Origin: Ligula intestinalis
Taxonomy: Eukaryota > Platyhelminthes > Cestoda > Diphyllobothriidea > Diphyllobothriidae
NCBI GenBank assembly: GCA_036362985.1
Contig: JAYGXS010000002.1
Span: forward strand, 87,172,297-87,236,296
Reading direction: 5' to 3'
Length of the DNA: 64,000 nucleotides
Each line of letters starts with the position of its first letter. The first letter of the stretch is position 1. The notes below the pieces were generated by a model. That model saw nothing but the letters and a program-made list of their open reading frames with translations, searched no databases and was not told the origin of the DNA. The position numbers and the translations under genes are program-made. Shown one piece after another: positions 53,970 to 64,000 of the stretch.

Positions 53970-56100
53970 GACGAAAACGGAGTACCAGCCGAATATATGG
54001 AAGGCAGATATTAATTCAATGAAGAATGCACCATTGTCCGTGAATTGGAAACGCCTGCTTAAGGTGGATGCGGACGAAAATTTGAGACCACTCAAGACCA
54101 TTGCATTAGATGTGATTAAGCGCTGTTGTCTGGTGAACGTACGCAAGACGACAAGTCGCCCTGCTTGGTTTACGAGAGACCTTAACAGACAATTAAAGAA
54201 GAAAAATAGGAAATGGAATTTATTGAGGGAAACTGGGTCACCACTACACCTCAATGAATTCCGACACCAAAGAAATGCTATGCATAAGGAATCCTCCCAC
54301 AGGCCGAAGACAAGTCCAAAATTTTATTCCGCCATATTAACAGTAAAAAAACAAAGATCAAGTTGCAATACTTGAGGATGATAACGATGGGAAAGTCTTT
54401 GAGAAGGACGAGAAAGGCGAGTACTTTAGCCAATTCTTTGCCTCTGAATTCACTAGGGAAAGCGTATTTGATTTTGATAACGTCAAAAGTGCTTTTGTAA
54501 AAGCTTGTCCGACACTTAAATCTCTATTATTCCCAACATCTGTAGTTGAAAGGGAGCTGCAAAGCCTCAAAGAAGCAAAGTCATCCGTTCCAGAAAATAT
54601 TCCAGCCAATTTCTTGAAAGAATTGGCAAGCGAGCTCTCAAAGCCCTTAGCACATATCTTTTGTTCCTCATTTGAATTAGGAAGACTGCCATCTGAATGG
54701 AAAACAGCAAATATTTACCCGATATACGAGGGAGGGTCCTGAACGAAGGTGAACAATTATTGACCCATTAGGCTTACTCGCATTTGCTGTAAGATCAAAC
54801 CGATAATTAAGAAGATGACAATGAAGTGCTTGGAGGAGAAAAATTTACTGTCCGGGCTCCAACACGGCTTCAGAAAAACCACTCTTGTCTTTTCAGCCTG
54901 CTCCTCTCCACTGAGAAGTGGACTCGCACACTCTATGAAGATAGTAAGGTTGACGTCATCTTTACGGATTTCAAGAAGGCATTCGACAGCATCTCACATA
55001 AACGTCTTATGTATGAATTATCAGAAATTGGAATAAGAGGAAGCCTGCTAACATGTATCACAGACTTTCTCACAGGGCGACCGCAAACTGTGTGCATAGC
55101 TGACTCGAAGTCAACCCCTACGTCTGTTCTAAGTGGCGTCCCGCAAGGCTCTGTCTTAGGGCTACTGCTCTTCCTTATCTATATCAACGACTGTGTCAAC
55201 GACCTAGGTTGCCGTGCCATCATGCTTGCCGACGAGGTCAAACTCTGGAGGGCCATCAGGTCTGACGCCGATAGGAAAGTACTTTAAGAGAGTCTCGATC
55301 GCCTTAGCAACTGGTCTGCTCGTTGGCTCTTAAACTTCAAAGTTAGTTAGTGTGTGGTCTTAAAGCTCCGTTTTAGAAGGACTAATGAGGAGGACGATTC
55401 CTTCCAATACCTCATCGATGGGCACCCACTTTCAAATGTGGACAAACAAAAGGACCTCGCGTTCTAATAAATTCCTCGCTTAAGCCATTCTCACAGTGTA
55501 TAAAGGCAGCTAAACGTGCGACACAGGTGCTGTTTGCGATTAGGTGGTGATTTATTAACATCAGCAAGGAGCTCTTCAGGAAAACGTACGGAGCGTTTGT
55601 TCGGTCATACTTGGAGTATGCCGTCCAGGCCTGGCGTCAGTGGTTCAAGAAGGATTATCTGCACCTGGAACGAGTGCAGGTGAGGGCTACAAAGATGGTC
55701 AAGAATCTTGGTCATCTGCCTTATGAAGACAAACTGACCGTACTTGATCTATTTCCTCTCAATTATAGGCAACTCCGCGGTGAACTGATACAAACCTGCC
55801 GTTAATGTGCCCTAGAATTTGACGAATGCTTCGAATTGGCTCGGAGGGATCATCTGCGGGGTCACCCCTTTAAATTGCAGAGGAAAACGGCCAATTTGGA
55901 TGATCAGTGGAACGCCTCCTCGTAGAGGGTCATCGGAGCGTGAAACGGACTCCCTGACGAGGTGGTACCCTCAGATACTGTTAATATGTTTAAACACAGA
56001 CTTGATTCTCATTTGCTGAGAAACTGTGACAGATATACTGAACATAGTGTCAGTAGCAGCACATTGCAGCTGGCTCACACTTATCGCTGACGTTAAGCCT
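53970..56100 (+). pseudogene. CR1-C reverse transcriptase and C-terminal domain
   Basis: Linker: KTTSRPAWFTRDLNRQLKKK (54.15 kb). RT pieces: LKEAKSSVPENIPANFLKEL and LGRLPSEWKTANIYPIY (54.57-54.73 kb), VDVIFTDFKKAFDSISHKRL, GVPQGSVLGLLLFLIYINDC and IMLADEVKLW (55.22 kb; the YADD box reads LADE), then a stop. C-terminal: FVRSYLEYAVQAWRQWFKKD, LHLERVQVRATKMVKNLGHL, LFPLNYRQLRGELIQT, and GLPDEVV..DTVNMFKHRLDSHL. Multiple frameshifts; dead. Confidence 0.75.
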
Positions 56101-56229
56101 ACATTTGTATTATGTACTATTGTTTCGTTTCAACTCTTTTGCGATTTTAAGTGATGAAAAGGCACTTCAAGAGTGAAAGCCTTTTTCCCTTAATAAACTG
56201 ACTAAAACTGACTTTGACTGATCACTACG

Positions 56230-56613
56230 GTAAATAAACCTGACATTGCGAAAAAGTCTCACTATTTGGAGATTTTAACTCTCCAGAAATTTGCTGGGAA
56301 TTAATGCACAGCTCGCAATCAAGAAACGCACTGGAACACTGTGTGCGTAAACTGAACGGTAATTTACTTTCGACTTTCTACTTTCTACACAGCTGTAATG
56401 CGTTATACCAAAACAGAGAACACACTGGCTAGCGGCGTCATTTTGTGAGCTTGCGCAGGATATTGTCGTGTTATTAGCTGTAACCATAACACAGGTTAGA
56501 CGGAGGTTCAAGTTATGTCGAGCACTCTCCCCAAGCTGCAGTCGGCTGACTGGTTTATGGCAGGTGGAAGAGGGAGTGGGAACCACCCAGTCAGGACTTC
56601 TATTCATAACCAT
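56230..56613 (+). repeat. Inverted repeat, left arm, including a CR1 endonuclease GDFN fragment
   Basis: Encodes GDFNSPEICWELMHSSQSRN at its start, the catalytic-D block of a CR1 endonuclease, then about 250 bp unrelated to CR1 coding (CTTGCGCAGGATATTGTCGT, AGTCGGCTGACTGGTTTATG). The whole segment is repeated inverted at 60,247-60,648. Confidence 0.7.
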
Positions 56614-56639
56614 TTTTTAATGAGCAATCAGTGGAGATG

Positions 56640-56985
56640 ACTTTTTCCGTCCATATAGTCAACTTTAGTCGAAGAAGTGATTTTGTCAAAATAGAACAAC
56701 CAGTTTTTTAGGTTTACGCTGGGATGCCATCCTCACGAGATGCCTTCCGACCTTTCAGTCGTTGCAATGCCCATTTCAAGTTCAGTTATCGAAATGTGGT
56801 TCGCAGGCAATATCGTATGGAGTTAGAGTAGATAACCGTAGGTTTAGAGGTGAACGTAAACGTAGATCCAGTAGGTCGCTGAGGAGCTCTCCCCATCGAT
56901 TGATTTTGCCAGCCATATCAATGATGATTGCAGACATTTTGGTATGCGTGCGCATTCCCTGACAACTTGTTTTGGTCAAAATTTA
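56640..56985 (-). pseudogene. RTE fragment
   Basis: The minus strand reads AIIIDMAGKINRWGELLSDL, LDLRLRSPLNLRLSTLTPYD, homologous to the EN-RT linker of the RTE copy at 32.0-32.35 kb (VIIDMAGKIDRWREHFSELL). Nucleotide blocks CTGGGATRCCATCYTCAC and CCATCGATYGATTTTGCCAG are shared. It is truncated on both sides. Confidence 0.75.
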
Positions 56986-59030
56986 TGTAAGCGGAGTGCT
57001 TGTTCATTGACTGGGTGCAAGTGGCAGTGGCAGAAACAGCTTCCATACAGTTTCGTTCATGGGACCTACTGGCAACTTTAAATTATCGGTTCCTTACAGC
57101 AATATAATTTAACACCTCTCGTTGAAATATCAGGCGTGTACTGACGGTATTGGTGCAACATTTGACCAATAAAACTACTGCTTCGTTTTGTGAGACAGTA
57201 AGAAATTGTTTTTTGCAATAGGTATGGCAGGACAATCAACACTTGTCTGGGAAATTCCGTTTTACCCGAAAATACTCGGTCAATGGTGCCAAATAAATTT
57301 CGCCTGTGAATATTATTTATTTATTCCTGTAAGATGTTGTAGCATTTTCCTGTAAATATCTGATAGATTTCAGGTATCTTTGATATTGTTTGTACACAAA
57401 TTTAAGTTGAAGTATGTAAATCTACACTGTTTCCCCACATATAGGGATTTCCGTACTTTTTATATCTCAAATGCATTAATTTAAGATACATTATAGATAT
57501 TGTGCACTTTTGGTGCAAACGTGTCTCTGCTGTATCTTAACAGCATGTTGGTTGTGCTTGATTAAGCAATTTATGCTATGTATCAACTTTACTGTCATGT
57601 AGTCAAAGTGTATTGCATACTCCTACTATACTCCGCTGATTACGTTAAAGAAAAACCTGCTTGTTGAAACGTCCCGTGAATGAAAGTCTTGTCTTTGCAG
57701 CTCAAATGCCATAAGGTAAGGCTAAGAACAAAGCATCGTCACCCGTAACTAAGAAAAGGGCATATCATTTTATAATAAGTGGGAAAGACGGATGCCAAAA
57801 TTCGTAACAGGGAAGCTAAACGGTTCAGGTTATTTGGGGAAAAATCTAAAAATCGGCCAACTGGGTCTGTATGCATAAAACACTAACATCGTCCTCGTCA
57901 TTTATTGAAGTATGATATGCGGGTTCAGTTGTTTCTTCGGACGATAAAGTTATTAACTGAAAGCAAATTCATTGTTTGTATTCCTGCCGCCCTTGTACAT
58001 TTTTAGACACAAATTATCTATTGCGTCCTATATTTTGTGACCGGCGTTACTAACTCTATGAACAAGTGTTCCTTCGCACCATCAGGTATTTCCCGAAATC
58101 TTCAAGAGGAGAAATGGCGACCACCGAAAATGACCATATCATTTCTTGAGATTTCGGATGCATGCTCGAACCCATAGCGACATCGTGTTTAAGCATGAGG
58201 CCATTCACTTGGCGAATAAATCCCTTTATATTGTTCCGGTCAAAAAGTTTGCAAAACAGTGTATGGAGCTCACTTTATGGCTAAATTGACGGCTTTGTTA
58301 AGTTTGCAGACGCAAACGGTTTTAGGAAATGAAGCAAGTGACAACGTCCATCATCGTATCCTCGTTATTTCTTCCTTAAGTTTATTAATGTTGTCCGTTA
58401 ACGTGCCATGGAGCGGATAAGCATATAATTTTATGCATCCGGGGTCATCGAATTGATTCTAAACTTTTCCCCAAAACAATATAGTCTATTGCTTATATAT
58501 AGTAACCGGAATTTTGCATGTTTATGTGCCCACGGTTGAAAGCCTTCGCCCCTCTCGCCATTATTACGGAAAACGTGCTACCTATCTCTATTATATTGAA
58601 TAGGTTAATTGTCCCGTAAAACGATATAGTAATCCGTCCACACAGATAGCGAGTGCTTCAAAAAAATAAGAAGTATCATCACACCTTCCCACAACATTCT
58701 GTTGAAAATCAAAATTGCCTGAAGTAAACATGACCAACAAAATAACTTCCAGTAATTATTTTTTCCTTTGTGAGGAGGCAAACTTATTTGAGAAGCACAA
58801 AGATGACATTGCCTTTGCTTATTGCGGCCAGTCAATCGCGCCTTTTAGATCCAACATGCTGCCATTTTATGAATTTGAGGTCCCAATACTTGAAAAACAC
58901 TATGTTAGGTTTTATTTTTAATAAATTACCCGATATTGTGTATGTGTAACGTGAATAATTTTGTACTGCCTGCATCAGCAATAAGGATGTAAATCATATC
59001 TGGCACGATTAAGTACAAGCCCGCATTGAG
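56986..59030. other. No recognised gene
   Basis: AT-rich. A lysine-rich short frame near 57.71 kb (GKAKNKASSPVTKKRAYH) is preceded by TTTGCAG, but nothing supports an exon beyond that. No other coding or RNA signal is recognised. Confidence 0.4.
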
Positions 59031-59039
59031 TTGCTAGTG

Positions 59040-59480
59040 CGTTGGCGGGAGTCAATCCCGCACGGCAGGGAAGGCTTGAACACAGACACAAGATTTTTAC
59101 ACAATTGGGTCAACTAAAATTAAACAAATCTGCCAAAACTCGTTAACAGTTAAGTCAGCCTGATAGTAATTCTGGTAGATTCTAGATGATTGCTTAAGAA
59201 ATCCCGTTTGGGCAGTCAGCTTGCTGTTCCGTTATAGTGGATTCCATACGAGCGGTAAAGTTGGGCGGGTAAAATCGATCCAAGTGTGATTAAATTCATG
59301 GTAGAACGTTGACATCCCAAAGAATGCCTTTCTATGAAAGAACGTTGACTGCTTTAAGACCTTCCCTGCTGTGCGGATACGACTCTTGTCGACGCCGCGA
59401 GTTTTTCACAATTGCGTCAACTAGAATCAAGCAAATCTGTAAAAACTCGTTAAACATTGTATATACTCCTCCTCTTCCGA
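59040..59480 (+). repeat. tRNA-derived SINE-like family C, copy 3 (rearranged)
   Basis: Contains two 3'-type blocks (AATTGGGTCAACTAAAATTA at about 59.10 kb and AATTGCGTCAACTAGAATCA at 59.41 kb), each followed by CAAATCTG. Between them is the upstream part seen at 8.5-8.66 kb: GATGATTGCTTAAGAAATCC, CAGTCAGCTTGCTGTTCCG, GTGGATTCCATACGAGCGGT and AAATCGATCCAAGTGTGATT. The tRNA-like boxes are degraded. It looks like two copies in tandem. Confidence 0.55.
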
Positions 59481-59489
59481 AAACTAAAT

Positions 59490-60246
59490 AACTGGGCTCC
59501 AAATATAAGTGAACACTAGTGCCAGACCCCCCTCGTGATTGTTTGCCGAGTTCAGACCGTCCTTTTATTAACAACAACACAAGAACTATAACATGGGTGA
59601 CAAGAATAATGTTTGAATTACTTGCTCGTTTTCACATTACCCTTTGCGATAGCCCCAGACCACATCGATAGGAAAAATGGTACTTGCGTATCCTGTCCAG
59701 CACTCAGGCATGATTGACAAGCATAATCCCGAGGGTTGTCGCACTGTTTCTGACTATTATTTACAAAAAAACTTTTGATTAGTATGATTCATAAGCGAGA
59801 TAGAAGACAACGGATGAACAACGATACGGCTGTTGGCTAATACAGGAAATGCACATCGTACAAACAGTGATATTGTGGCACTTTCATATTGGCTGTTCTG
59901 TGCCAATGAACCAACCATGTCCGGTAAAGCATCTTATCTTTGCTTGAAAAACATTGGCACGGAGGCTGCTATACTGATATTTCCACCACCACTAACGATC
60001 GGATCTGCTTTTGTCCCAGATAAAGCACAGCGGTGGCCTAATAATAAGGTTTATTTGCAAAGCACATCTTCGGTGCTTCAGTTTCTTAGCTGAATTGCAA
60101 GGCCTATGCGTCACCCTCTAGTTACATTTTACACGTTTTATTTCCAAGATACAAATATGAAAAGAAGAAATGAATTAGCCTTGAATGTCACACAAGCGCA
60201 AGTATCATGAATGCCAACTTTTAATGCGTCGTTACAACTTAGTAGT
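59490..60246. other. No recognised gene
   Basis: No recognisable coding or RNA feature. One 86-codon frame at 59.83-60.09 kb has no known motif. Confidence 0.4.
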
Positions 60247-60648
60247 AGTTATGAATAGAAGTCCTGACTGGGTGGTTCCCACTCCCTCTTCCACCTGCCA
60301 TAAACCAGTCAGCCGACTGCAGCTTGGGGAGAGTGCTCGACATAACTTGAACCTCCGTCTAACGTGTGCTATGGTTACAGCTAATAACACGAAAATATCC
60401 TGCGCAAGCTCACAAAATGACGCCGCTGGCCAGTGTGTTCTCTGTTTTGGTGTAGCGCATTAGAGCTGCAACCTATTTTGAAGGTTTGAGAGTGTGATAT
60501 AGAAAGTAGATTAGCGTTCAGTTTACACACACGGTTGAAATGCGTTTTCTGATTGCGAGCTGTGCGTCAATTCCCAATCAATTTCTGGAGAGTTAAAATC
60601 TCCAAGTATTAAGACGTTTTTGCAATGTCATATGTATTTTACTCTAGT
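60247..60648 (-). repeat. Inverted repeat, right arm
   Basis: Reverse complement of 56,230-56,613, again starting with a GDFNSPEIDWELTHSSQSEN endonuclease block. Here it is continuous with the CR1 piece at 60.65-61.94 kb, so this locus is the less truncated one. Confidence 0.7.
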
Positions 60649-61940
60649 GATAAATTAATCGTCCACGTCTGTCAGTTATCCTGGGGGTCTGCATCATAGA
60701 GCAATATTCAGGTTCGTTGTGTTTGATACTCTCAGTTTGCAACTAAGTATTTCGCAGGAAGTTTTCCTGTTTGATGACGAACTATCCAGGCGCAGTCGAT
60801 GCCATCTCGCATGTACATTGTGATTCCCACACCCCTTCGTTGATTTGGGTACATGCAGATAAGCTGAAACACTTCCAGCCTGACTAGTGAGTACATTATG
60901 TGTGTTTTTCTTCTCCTTGGGTTATCTGTCATCGTCCCGGTTACCTTGATTGGTGATCACGTTGGGGAGACTTGGCCTTCGTTGTGACGATTGTTTCCCA
61001 CATATGGACTTATTTATTTGGATTATATTTCAATCGTCGATTTTCTGTCCTATCACCTCTATGTCCATCCTCTCCCTAATTTCCCTCCTCAGTTCTCGAA
61101 TTTTCAATCTTTCTCGTGGTTCATAATCCAGCTGAAAAAAATACTGTTTTGTGCGAGTTCCTCAGGACTATTTTTCGTTAAAGTAGAGGCGCTGCCTGCG
61201 CGTCATTCTTCAAGACTATTTTACTAGCTTAGGGAATAAGCTTATATGAAGATTTAGTTCCGCTTTGCCAATTCGCGAAGCCTTCTGTACTCTAGTGATC
61301 TCCCCACTTGACCAGATGCTCTCAAAGTGATCCCGAAGAAGATCCAAGTAATCCGTCCACCGTTCCTTTGGTGTGTTTGATGTGAAATCAGGAACACCTT
61401 TTACCACGATATTGCGCTTTCGGTTTATGAGGAATTTTTTATTTCCATGTCTGCGCAATTGCGGTTTCGTTACCTCTATAATGTTGCTAATAGGAAGTTT
61501 TTTTTAGTAACATAAGGATATCTTTCTTCAGAGCAAGGACTTGTGAAGTCCACATTTGTATGTGATGTACCGGCTTCGTACTGGCCCCTTTTTACGTTTT
61601 GCTCTGGTTTAATGACTTAAATGCAGCATTAGCATACGCATTACCAGCATATGTGAGCTGATTTTACTAGGAAGCGGAATAACACAATCACCGTCTATAA
61701 TTAGTGAGTAGTCTTGTCATGGTTTTTGGCAGATATTTTAGTGGATCCGTTGATTAAGTCATCTTTAGTCACTTATTTTATTGATGGATGAGGGTTTTGA
61801 CCCTTAGGCTCCCTAGTTATATCAAAAATTGCAATATTTAAACCTTAACAATAGTTCATAATACGAATGTAGAATTAAAATCAGCGATATGAGTGAGCCA
61901 GTTGCAGACTGTCGCTATTGACACCATGTTCACTACGCAA
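60649..61940 (-). mobile_element. CR1-like 5' portion, inverted relative of the 42.9-46.3-kb copy
   Basis: Minus strand, from 61,940 down: a CR1 3'-end sequence (GTCTGCAACTGGCTCACTCA, CATCCATCAATAAAATAAGT), then the ORF1 RRM-like block (RKRNIVVKGVPDFTSNTPKE, RWTDYLDLLRDHFESIW, 61.43-61.22 kb), SIFFQLDYEPRERLKIRELR, and the endonuclease piece LVRLEVFQLICM, RRGVGITMYMRDGIDCAWIV. About 415 bp containing the (ATG)n tract and the start of the endonuclease in the other copy are missing here. It lacks the nested insertion. Confidence 0.7.
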
Positions 61941-64000
61941 AAGAAAAGGGTACTTCATAAATGACCTCATTAACACACTGTAAACGACAAAATTATGCCG
62001 CAATTTGTTGGACGATAGTTAGTTAATGGTTATCCTTTATAAGTAATATTTACAAAATATTTTGGCGTGAGAAAAGTTATTGATTGATATTTATATTTTT
62101 TATATGCCATTTCCAAATTACGAGAGTGTTTAAATGTATTGTTCTAATTTAAAGCAATTTCTACCTCTACGGAACTTGGGGATTATCGGGAAAATTTTAT
62201 TTTTCTTAACAAACACTTAATACTTCATATGGCTAATGCTGCTCATTATTGCATCGAAGTCTTTGCAAATGCCTACATGCTGGCATGCGCGTAAAGTTCC
62301 AATTTTACAAATTTAGGTATCAAGGAAGCAACACCTGCAGCACTGTAAAATTAAACACGTGCTTTCATGAAAAGAGGTAACCAGAATTACACGGCAAAGC
62401 ATTAGCATACCACCGCCATGAAGTATTCATAGATTTGGGGAGGAATTAGGACATTAACATATGTTCGAATAGCACGCATACCTTAAATTTCGGATGGATG
62501 TGACGAAAAAACATAATTTTGTTTTTACGATAAATGCCTACTTTCGAAAAGAGATGGAGTGAGACATCACCTACATGCCTCCCTTCCAGACGTCATCTTA
62601 AAAAAAAGCATTGTTGTACAAAACATTCTCAGCAGTATGCCCGTGATATATTTACATATTTTCGTCACATCTGAGACACTTTTCCCATAAAATATCACAG
62701 CGTGTGTGCTATTGTAAGAAGATAGCGTACAGTAAGCACTACTAATCTGCGTGAACCTTGTAGAAACGCGCACAGCTCTGTTGCTTCAGCACGACTATCA
62801 GTGACTAGTAATGGCGAAGGTGATTGGGGCGTCAGGGTCTTGCATTTAAAATTGAATAGTTAAACCAGATGGAGTAGATTGGCCATACCATTATGGACCT
62901 CACCAAATTTGGTCGCACTTTTCTCTACGTATTTACCCTAGGGCGAAACTCGTGTAACCAGAGGGCATACAAAGTCATCGGACACAAATTCGTTCAGCAA
63001 GAGTACGTGTGCACCACATTTCGTCTAACATTCTCATAAGCAGAAAAATGTGCGAAACGGATATCTACCGAATTATTCGCCCAAATTGTGGTCACTGCGC
63101 ATTTTAAAACAATTTTTTGAATGTTGATCATTACCCGTTTACCCGTGTGAACGCATTTAGTATTCAAATTATGTCTACGAAGTCTTAATAATTTTGTTAA
63201 GACAAGAATATGTTTTAGATGATCGTCTAGTTTCCGACATTGAAATACGCAATGGAATAGAGACGAAGATTGAAATATTTTGCTGAGAATACCTTTTTGC
63301 ATTCGCATTGTCCGTTGGTGTAGCTCACCTGGCAGCAATGGAGACGTGAACACGGACATGGCAACCACCATTCGCACGTTTGCGGTAAATTGTCAACGCA
63401 GCAGGACGACGGGTGAAATCAACCTACAGACCATGCTAACGCGACCGCCTTACTTTCTCAATGATGTTCGGGAACACACAATTTCGCTTACATTAGCCTT
63501 TAGGTATCACCAAATATTAGAATTAAACAGACTTTGAAAAGCCAAGACAGGGACGTCGTATTTAACTTATGGCTAGTAAGGTTTCGAGAACAGCTGAGAA
63601 AATAAAACAAAGAATGTGATAAGAATTCTGGCGGCAGTGACTCGCCGCATGTCGCCATATTTAATACGCGATTATGTGACGTGATTCTAACAGACGCATG
63701 TAAAATGCATTCGCAAATTTAACACTGGCTCATAAATTTATTTAAGGTCTCGCTTTATGCATTGGGTTTAAAATGCATGTCACATGCCAACGTATGCGAA
63801 GGATTGATACCTTCTTGTTAATTGTTATTTAATATGGTCGTAATATTGACTATAATGCAGTCTGTTATGAAGTCTGTTAAGGCACTATGGGATTCTGGGT
63901 CTATATCGGCCTTCGGTCTGGCCACCGGCAAAACGTATGTACTCCAAAACTAGCTACTAATGAAGTATAAATATTATACACCAACTATTTAAAGAACCAG
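61941..64000. other. No recognised gene
   Basis: AT-rich, with short frames on both strands and no identifiable domain. The block at 62.13-62.27 kb is loosely related to 47.80-47.99 kb. Confidence 0.4.

Larger units (their letters stand above)
52625..56215 (+). mobile_element. CR1-like retrotransposon, copy C (near full length, heavily broken)
   Basis: Contains ORF1 end, endonuclease, RT, C-terminal domain and a 3' end with the tail AAACTGACTAAAACTGACTT (to about 56,215). Its RT and 3' end match the nested copy at 43.6-45.4 kb and the 3' fragment at 42.6 kb, so it is a different family from copies A and B. It starts 60-75 bp from the 5' limit of copy B, in opposite orientation. Confidence 0.75.

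Noticed and set aside
57645..57830. Lysine-rich short frame after TTTGCAG as an exon
   Set aside because: An acceptor-like site is present, but the frame is short and nothing similar was recognised upstream or downstream.
58715..58921. 68-codon ORF as a host exon
   Set aside because: No clear splice sites at both ends and no recognised family.

Overview
This window looks like repeat-rich nuclear DNA of a parasitic flatworm, most likely a tapeworm of the diphyllobothriid type. That placement is inferred from the combination of very short introns (19-34 nt), Penelope-like GIY-YIG relics, RTE and CR1 retrotransposons and hammerhead-like motifs; no rRNA or mitochondrial marker is present to confirm it. 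Nothing bacterial or viral was recognised, and there is no CRISPR array or operon.

The one host gene that can be assembled with confidence is NAXD, the ATP-dependent NAD(P)H-hydrate dehydratase, on the minus strand from 40,250 to 29,221. Eight exons sum to exactly 897 nt (298 codons plus stop) with matching phases at every junction. Five introns are 30, 34, 31, 34 and 19 nt long. The last two are 3.9 and 6.1 kb and have been enlarged by RTE retrotransposons in the sense orientation, one of them nearly intact with 11-bp target-site duplications.

Layout. 1-9 kb: GIY-YIG endonuclease relics of Penelope-like elements (PLEs), hammerhead-like motifs, two interspersed repeat families (A and B) and a tRNA-derived SINE-like family (C). 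9-13.5 kb: no recognised gene, one weak candidate secreted-protein exon. 13.5-19 kb: a second repeat cluster with inverted A copies, a B copy nested in an A copy, two divergent PLE relics and a hAT-type MITE. 19-23.4 kb: almost empty apart from a PLE relic. 23.5-28.3 kb: a long CR1-like element (CR1-A). 28.3-40.3 kb: NAXD with its RTE-filled introns. 42.6-46.3 kb: CR1 fragments with a nested CR1 insertion and a pure (ATG)49 microsatellite. 49.7-56.2 kb: two CR1 elements head to head. 56-62 kb: inverted CR1 and RTE fragments and a SINE. 62-64 kb: nothing recognised.

Nearly all coding potential outside NAXD belongs to retroelements (APE-type endonuclease plus reverse transcriptase in CR1 and RTE, GIY-YIG in PLEs), and all copies carry stops, frameshifts or truncations. 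The most notable observations are the 19-nt intron in NAXD and the recurrent hammerhead-ribozyme-like motifs, several just downstream of PLE endonuclease relics.
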